Assembly: GCA_002401055.1 (NCBI GenBank)
Contig: NVRZ01000095.1
Coordinates: 1 to 10,348 of the forward strand
Direction of reading: 5' to 3'
DNA: 10,348 nucleotides
Source of the DNA: Bacteroidota bacterium
GTDB taxonomy: Bacteria > Bacteroidota > Bacteroidia > NORP154
Made by a program: the position numbers and the translations under genes. Every line of letters begins with the position of its first letter. The first letter of the stretch is position 1. A model generated the notes under the pieces. It worked only from the letters and a program-made list of their open reading frames with translations, was not told where the DNA came from and did no database searches. Shown one piece after another: positions 1 through 7,100 of the stretch.

Positions 1-298
1 CAGGTTCAATCAAAACCGCATTTCCATTATCGTCAGGCACACCCAAAGTTAATACCTCAGACATGACAGGGCCAATTTGCCTGGAGGGGAAATTAACAAC
101 ACCTAATACCAACCTATTGATCAGCTCTTCCTTTGAATAATTTGCCACAAGTTGAACACATGACTTTTTAACGCCCGTTTCAGTTCCAAAGTCGATTTTT
201 AACTTATAAGATGGATTTCTGGCTTCTGGGAAATTAGATACCTCTATAATTCTTCCAACTCGTATATCAAGTTTTTGGAATTCGTCAAAGGTCGCCAT
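1..298 (-). CDS. csaA: CsaA-type tRNA-binding domain/chaperone protein, C-terminus beyond the window
   Basis: The first 99 codons read from ATG at 298-296 on the minus strand (MATFDEFQKLDIRVGRIIEV). Landmarks of the CsaA/EMAP-type tRNA-binding OB fold are clear: DIRVGRI at 11-17, FPEARNPSYKLKIDFG at 23-38, VVNFPSRQIGPVMSEVL at 67-83, then LGVPDDNG. CsaA proteins are about 110 residues, so only about ten are missing past the left edge. CsaA is a cytoplasmic protein reported to bind tRNA and to have export-related chaperone activity in Bacillus. Nothing links it to peptide synthesis; it is likely the housekeeping neighbour that bounds the NRPS cluster. It lies 71 bases after the diiron-type gene on the same strand, so read-through from the operon or its own promoter are both possible. 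No Shine-Dalgarno sequence precedes the start. Confidence 0.93.
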   Translation of the reverse strand, partial: MATFDEFQKLDIRVGRIIEVSNFPEARNPSYKLKIDFGTETGVKKSCVQLVANYSKEELINRLVLGVVNFPSRQIGPVMSEVLTLGVPDDNGNAVLIEP

Positions 299-311
299 AC
301 AATCAGATTAA

Positions 312-342
312 TTAAAATAATTGGCCATTTCCGTCATGCAAA
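312..342 (-). promoter_or_regulatory. Weak candidate Bacteroidota-type promoter for csaA
   Basis: On the minus strand TTTG (342-339) is followed after exactly 19 bases by TATTTTAA (319-312). The Bacteroidota primary-sigma consensus is TTTG-N19-TAnnTTTG. The -33 part and spacing fit, but the -7 box misses its last two bases. A start near 305 would leave a leader of only several bases before the ATG. The region is AT-rich, so a chance match is quite possible. Confidence 0.25.
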
Positions 343-358
343 CAGAGTTGAATTTTGC

Positions 359-384
359 GTTCCTTACGTTTATACGTGAGGAAC
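359..384. repeat. Inverted repeat (11-bp arms, 4-base loop) over the stop codon of the diiron-type gene
   Basis: Arms 359-369 and 374-384 pair at 10 of 11 positions; the odd pair is 365/378. The loop 370-373 contains the TAA stop of the 251-residue gene. In the minus-strand transcript it forms a strong short hairpin, but GCAAAATTC follows instead of a U-run, so it is not a standard intrinsic terminator. It may act as a 3'-end or processing hairpin, a weak terminator, or a protein-binding palindrome. Confidence 0.6.
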
Positions 385-1125
385 ATAACTTGCATCTTCA
401 CTAGACTTGACTTTTTGAATTGTACTATATATCCCTTCCCAGAAATTTGCAATTAAATTGAGATGATCATTAAATCCGTCAATGATCTCTTTAGTACTTT
501 GTTCACTCACCAAATACTGCTTTACGGCATTGAGCGATTCCACCTTGTGCTCTTTTTCCGCTGCACCCAAATGAGCATAAAAATATTCGCAAGATTCATA
601 GAAGCCATCAGGGTCCTTCCACAAACCCTTATAATTCTGAGCCCCTTCATAGAGCTTTCTTAACATAGAATAAGCCTGCCATTCTAAAGCCAATTGTGCT
701 CCAACCGCAATTTCTCTACTGCCTCCATACAGTTCTCTTTCGCCTTCGATCAACTCAGTTGTAAATTTTATAATAGACACTTCCTTTTCCAATCGTTCTC
801 TGTTCAACCTTTCCGGTTCACCTAACTGATTGGCTAAATCCGCCCAGAATTGATCCAATAATTTCCAATGCACTTTATCCGGTTGCCCGTAGCCCATTTC
901 TGAATACAAGGTGTTCACATATTCTATTTTAGCTATTGGATCTTCAATTGTGGTAAAAAGGATGGCCAAGGAATCAGGGAATGCTTTGACCCAAGCACCA
1001 TAATTCCTGGCAAAAATTTCCAATTCTCTAAAGCTCAGTTTTCTGTCAAGCCACAGGTCATAAAATGAATTATTAAGAGCACTATGTTCGGCTATCTCTT
1101 CCAATAACAGTTGTAATTTTTTCAT
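370..1125 (-). CDS. Haem-oxygenase-like diiron oxidase family protein (CADD/TenA-like), putative tailoring enzyme
   Basis: A soluble, all-helical 251-residue protein with no signal peptide or membrane segment. The layout matches the CADD-like 'iron-containing redox enzyme' group. It has an N-terminal FARNYGAWVKAFP segment, then NTLYSEMG with E76 ten residues before H86 (KVHWKLL), E148 in ALEWQAY, and YFYAH...EKEH with H185, E190 and H193. These six match by position the metal ligands of CADD/SznF-type enzymes. One departure is that the last motif reads H-x4-E-x2-H, where H-x3-D/E-x2-H is usual, so H185 is displaced by one residue. It lacks recognisable TenA or PqqC catalytic signatures. It sits 22 bases after the NRPS, so it probably tailors the peptide or a precursor amino acid by O2-dependent chemistry. 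The substrate and reaction are unknown. Upstream of ATG the DNA is A/T-rich without Shine-Dalgarno. Some databases label this family 'TenA family regulator', which would be misleading here. Confidence 0.75.
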   Translation of the reverse strand: MKKLQLLLEEIAEHSALNNSFYDLWLDRKLSFRELEIFARNYGAWVKAFPDSLAILFTTIEDPIAKIEYVNTLYSEMGYGQPDKVHWKLLDQFWADLANQLGEPERLNRERLEKEVSIIKFTTELIEGERELYGGSREIAVGAQLALEWQAYSMLRKLYEGAQNYKGLWKDPDGFYESCEYFYAHLGAAEKEHKVESLNAVKQYLVSEQSTKEIIDGFNDHLNLIANFWEGIYSTIQKVKSSEDASYVPHV

Positions 1126-1147
1126 ATATGTAATTTTTAATGATTAT

Positions 1148-4100
1148 TTAGAAATTAAATTCTTCTTCCGTTAATTCCAGGGAGCTGACAACTTGTAAAG
1201 AACCATCCAAACGAATGTCGTTAATTTGAATTTTATCGTCTTGCGTAACTTGTCGCAATATAGTAATTAGATCCTCACACAAAATTTTTATGCTACCTCT
1301 GTTAAATAAATCTGTGTTGTATTCAAGAACTCCAAAAACCTGCTCTCCATTTTCACCGAAATTCAAGTTAATATCTAATTTACTTATTACGTAATCAATC
1401 GGGAACCCTTTAACCCCTAACTTCCTCATGGTTTCAACCTCTTCTCGCTCTCCGCGGGTATTATTCAGTACGACCATTACATTAAACAGCGGGTTGCGGC
1501 TCAAATCCTTGTCCAAATCCAATTCATTGACCAAAAGGTCAAATGGATATTCTTGATGCTCATAAGCATTTAGTGTAGTCTCCTTTACCTTGCTGAGTAA
1601 TTGGGCAAACGTGTCATCAGGTCTAAACCTTGTTCGCAATATTATTGTATTCAAATAGCACCCTATTTGATTTTCGGTGTCACTGTGTGTCCTAATTGCT
1701 GATGGGGATCCTATAATAATATCTGCTTGTCCGGAATACCTGTACAAGAGTGTTTTCACCACCGAAAGCAGCACCATAAACAGTGTTACATCGTGTCGTT
1801 TACAAAGCTTCTGCAAATCCAGGGATATGCTTTTTTCAACTGAAAACTGTATCCAGTTACCGTTAAAGGTCTGAATCGCTGGACGCGGTTTGTCAGTAGG
1901 CAATTCCAAAACCGGCAGTTTCCCATTCAAATGATCGATCCAATATTGTCTATGTTTATTCATCGATACTGCTTTCAACTCTTGGTTTTGCCAAGCAGAA
2001 TAATCTTTGTACTGTATGCTTAACTTCTGAAGCGGATTTTCCTTATGCTGCAAGTAAGCAGCATAAAGGGTCATAACATCCTTGATAAAAACTCCTAATG
2101 ACGATCCATCACTGATGATATGATGCATATTAAATATAAACACATATTTTTCGTCCGTCAGCTGGATGAGTTTAGCCCTCAATAAGGGGCCGTCAGCCAG
2201 ATTAAACGGGGTTGATGCCTCCAAATTTGCGATGTCACGGGCTTTCTTTTCGTTTTTTGGCTCCCTCCTCAAATCTATACTTTCAAGTTTAAACCCAGCT
2301 TTATCAGCAGGCAATATTTTCTGTCTTGGCTCTCCTTTTATGGTCACAAATAAAGTGCGAAGGCTTTCGTGTCTGTTTACCAAAGTATCCAGGGCCTTAC
2401 CAAATAACTTTTTGTTTATCTTTTTTTCAAGCAAGCAAGCATTTATCATATTATATGCCTCAGGGCTTTGAGCAAGCTGATCCAATATCCAGAAGCGCTT
2501 CTGCACGTGGGATAGAGGATAACTATCCTGCTGTTTCACAGGCATTATGCTGTCTTGTGCCGACTTTTCCTCGAGTGCTATTGTCTTAACAAGTTCTTGT
2601 ATAGTAGGATGAATAAAAATCGTCTTCAGCTCAATCTTAACTTCCAGTACTTTATGTATCTTAGAAACTACTTGAGTAGCCATAAGTGAATGTCCTCCCA
2701 TATCAAAGAAATTGTCGGTGATACCTATCTTTTCAATGTCCAATACTTCCTTCCAAATCTTAACTAATTTTTTTTCCATTGGATTTTGCGGCGGCATATA
2801 TTTGACCTTGCCTGTTAGTTGCAGGCTTTTCAGGTCTGGCAGGGATTTGCTATCAATTTTTCCTGCAGACGTCAGCGGCAGTTTCTTCAGTGAGACGAAG
2901 AAGGAAGGTATCATATATTGAGGTAAATTTTCAGACAAGTAATTTTTTAGCTCATTTCTTTGAAACTCTTGGCTGGCAACTACATATGCACACAGATATT
3001 TTTGTTTATCCTTATCATCTTCCCTAGCCAATACCACGGCTGCCCGAATGGCACTATGCTTAAGTAAATGATTTTCTATCTCCGCCAATTCAATCCGGTG
3101 CCCCCTTATCTTCACTTGATCGTCTAATCTTCCCAAAAATTCCATATTTCCATCGCGAAGCCACCTTGCGCAGTCCCCTGTTTTGTACATTTTCTCCATT
3201 GAATCAAAGGGACTCTTCACGAATTTCTCGGCGGTCAGCTTACGTTTACCTATATACCCCCTCGCAATCGCTTTACCTGAAATACATAGTTCGCCTGGTA
3301 AGCCAATAGGAACTAGATTGTTACTACTATCCAGAATATATATCTTGTAATTATTCATTACGGGACCAATTGAGATATTGGGCCCAGAATTCTTATCGCA
3401 TCTAAAATGGGAAGCCCCTATCGTTGCTTCCGCAGGCCCATAACCATTATAGACCTTTGCATATTTCAACAAAGAAGAGATATGTTCGCGCTTTAGCACA
3501 TCTCCGCCGTTAATAAAAGTGTGAACACTTGGCGATCGGGGTAGTTTATTTAATCCATCCAACAAGAGAGGAGGGCAGCTTACTATGGTAACACCGCACC
3601 TATTGATCAGTTTGTGGAGTTTTTCCATGTCCTCCACTTCTTCTTCAAATGGAACGACCAGTTTTCCACCTTTCAACAAAATCGAGAACACTTGCTCTGC
3701 CAGTAAATCGAAGGAAACAGAAGTTAATTGTAGTGTAATGTCAGTTGACTTTACATGAAAAATATCGTCGAATGCAGACAAGTAAACATTCAAATTTCTA
3801 TGCTCTATCATCACACCTTTCGGCTTTCCACTGGTTCCGGAGGTATAAACCAGATAAACCAAGCTTTGTGCTGTACTCACCGGCTCTAAATTTTGAGCAT
3901 TGCCTGAATAAAGCTTTTCATCATCAACCAGCAGAATCTCATTCTTCAAAGAATCATTGTTTTGCTCTTTAAGTGTTTCCACAAATAGCTTTTGAGTGAG
4001 GATCACTTTAGCCTTGCTGTCTTTCAACATATACGTCTTCCTATGCTCAGGATACTGCGGATCGATTAATAAATAGGCTGCAGCCGCTTTTAAAGTTCCG

Positions 4101-7100
4101 AGCATCGCAATTACCATTTCAGGAGATCGTTCCATAACTAAGGCTACTATCGTATCCGCAACAACATCTTTTTGTCTTAATATTCTAGCGAGTTGGTTGG
4201 CCCTTTCATTTAGTTCCCTATATGTAAGAAACTTGTTTTTATAAATTATTGCTGTGAAATCGGGTGTTTGGGCGGCTTGCTTTTCGAACAGTTCGTAAAT
4301 CGTTTTATTATGAGGGTACGGAGCTTTGGTTTTGTTGAATTCAAAAAGAATCTGGCGCTTTTCCTCCTCCGGAATTATTTCTATCCGCCCTAATTTATTA
4401 TTCGGATTCTCCGTTATATTGGTGACAATCGCCTTGAAATATTTGGTAAACCGTTTGATAGTGTCCTTTTTAAAGAGTTTGGCTACATATTCAAAAGAAA
4501 GTGACAATTGCTCTTTCTCCACTATCACATCCAGGCTGAGATCGAACTTGGATACCTGGCTTGCGCTTTTATAAAGGCTTAATTTTAACGCAGATGTTTC
4601 TTTGAAGTCAGGTTCAGCCTCTTTTAAAGTAAACATTACGTTAAACAGAGGGTTTTGGCTAATGTCGCTGCCCACCACTACCTTTTTAACCAGTTCTTCA
4701 AATTGGTAATCCTGATTCTCTAGGGCTTTTAATGTGCTCGTTTTTACTTCATTCAAAAAAGAGATGAATGTCATCTCTTTTAGCGGATGGTTTCTCATTA
4801 CCAGTGTATTAACAAACATTCCAATCAAACATTGGAGCTCCAACTGTCTCCTGCCTTCCACCGGTGTTCCCACCAAAATATCTTCCTGAGCACTGATTTT
4901 AGACAAGAATATGTAATAAACGGAAAGCAATACCATAAATGATGTGGCCTTCTGTTTTGCTGCAATATCTTCCAGTATCTTCGTTTCCCTCCTACTTAAG
5001 GTAAAGGTAACCGCATCACCATCGAAATTCTGTATGGCAGGTTTCGTATAGTCCGTCGGTAATTGTAGAATAGGAACCTCCCTGTCAAATTGTTTTAGCC
5101 AATAAGTTTCTTGCTCATTTCTCCTTTTTATTTGCTCTTCACTATTCATCCATTCCGAATAATCTCTGTACTGAATCTTCAATGGACGTAATTTTTCTCC
5201 CTCATAAATTTCCATGAATTCATTAAGCAGGACCTTGTCCGATAGTCCATCAGAGATAATATGGTGTAAATCTGTAATTAACAGGTGCCGATTAGCACCG
5301 ATATTTATCAACCCTATTCTCAAAACGGGGACTTTGGAAAGGTCAAATGGTTTTACGAAGCTTTTTATCACACTTTCAACTTCCTTTTCGGTGGATTTAA
5401 AATGGACTACTTCTACAACCGCATCCTTTTGTATTTTTTGAAATGGCCGACCGTTTAATAGCACAAAGGAGGTTCTAAGACTTTCATGTCTATGTATCAA
5501 CTTGTTAAATGTGGCCTCAAGTATTTTCTTATCCAATTTCCCTTCCAGTAAAACCGTTGATGGCAAATTGTAGGCAGTAGTTTTCAAATCCATTTGCTGC
5601 AACAAAAACAATCGCCTTTGGGCCGGCGACAGTTCATAATATTCCCTTTTTTCTGCCGACTGAATAAATACATATTTGTCCTTCTTGGACTTTCGGATAA
5701 CTGTCGATAAGCCACTGATAGTAGGTGCGGAGAACACTTCTTCAAAATCAATTTTAGCACTGAATTCCTGTTGTATTTTGGATATCAATAAAGATGTTCT
5801 CAATGAATGTCCCCCTATCTCAAAAAAGTTGGTGTCAATGCCAATCTTACTTCGTGCAACATTCAATATTTCAGACCATAATCCCACAAGTTTTACTTCC
5901 AGTTCATCTCTGGGTTGTAAGTGTTTTGCTACAATATCAGTCCCTGTTTCTTTAGGCTCAGGTAGGCCTTGTATATGTATCTTTCCATTGGGTGTTAATG
6001 GCAATTTTTCTATTTGAACCAAATAAGCCGGAATCATATAATCGGGAAGCACTTTTCTGAGTTGATTGTTTAGTTTCTTTGGTTCGATCACTTGATCCGA
6101 AACTATATAGGCTACAATTTCCATATTGGCACCATTACCTCCTCTGACAGTCACCACGGCGGCTTTCACTCCGTTTTTCTTCAACAGGGCATGTTCAATC
6201 TCCCCCAGTTCTATCCTATGCCCCCTGATTTTTACTTGTGCATCTTCACGGCCTAGAAATTCGATATTGCCATCCGGAAGCCAACGACCCATGTCTCCCG
6301 TATCATACATCCGTTCAACATCCATGAAATAGTAGCCATTGATAAATTTCTCTTTTGTTAATTCCGGACAGTTAAGATATCCCCTGGCAAGTCCTTTTCC
6401 TGCTGCATATATTTTCCCCTTAGCCCCTAACGGAACTGGTCTCAGGCTTCTATCCAATATATAAACTTGGGAATTGGATATAGGTTTTCCAATGGGTACG
6501 TTATCCACATGCTGCAATTCAATTTTGTAGCATGCTGTAAAAGTTGTGTTTTCAGTCGGCCCGTAACCGTTAATGATCTCCAGTTGAGGATATGCCTTCT
6601 TCAGTTTATTTATATGGAATGGGGAAAGCCTTTCACCCCCTACCAATAGTTTTTTCAGTTTGGCAAACTGTGTTATATCAATTTCAACCAATTGATTAAA
6701 CCAGGAAGCGGTAAGCCATAGGATTGATATTTCCTCATCTATTAGCAACTTCTTAAACATCTCTCTATTTAGCAATTGTTTCTGATCTGCTAAATGCAGA
6801 GATGCCCCGTTTAACAAGCAACCCCATATCTCAAAAGTAGACGCATCAAATGCCAAAGATCCGGTCTGAAGTAACTTATCCTCTTTGTCAATATTTACGT
6901 AATTCATGTTCTTTACCAACCTCACCACGCCTTTATTCTCGATCATAACCCCTTTTGGAGTTCCAGATGATCCCGAAGTGTACATTACATATGCCAGATC
7001 ACTTGATCGATTTGTTATTCGTGGATTATGATCCTTGCTATTGGTTATTTCGTTATTGTCTTTAGTTAATGAAATCGTGGCATAATTTTCCAGATTCGGA

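Noticed and set aside
359..384. Inverted repeat as a classical intrinsic terminator
   Set aside because: Neither strand has a T-run directly after the stem, so only a generic hairpin is claimed.
370..1125. Annotation as a TenA transcriptional regulator or thiaminase
   Set aside because: There is no DNA-binding domain and no recognisable TenA catalytic cysteine motif; the E76/H86/E148/H185/E190/H193 pattern fits the metal-binding CADD-like group better.
1151..2536. Terminal domain as an epimerisation or thioesterase domain
   Set aside because: Its C1-C7-type motifs, such as NRHESLRT, IGCYLNT and HQEYPFDLLV, are those of a condensation domain, and no GxSxG thioesterase motif follows.
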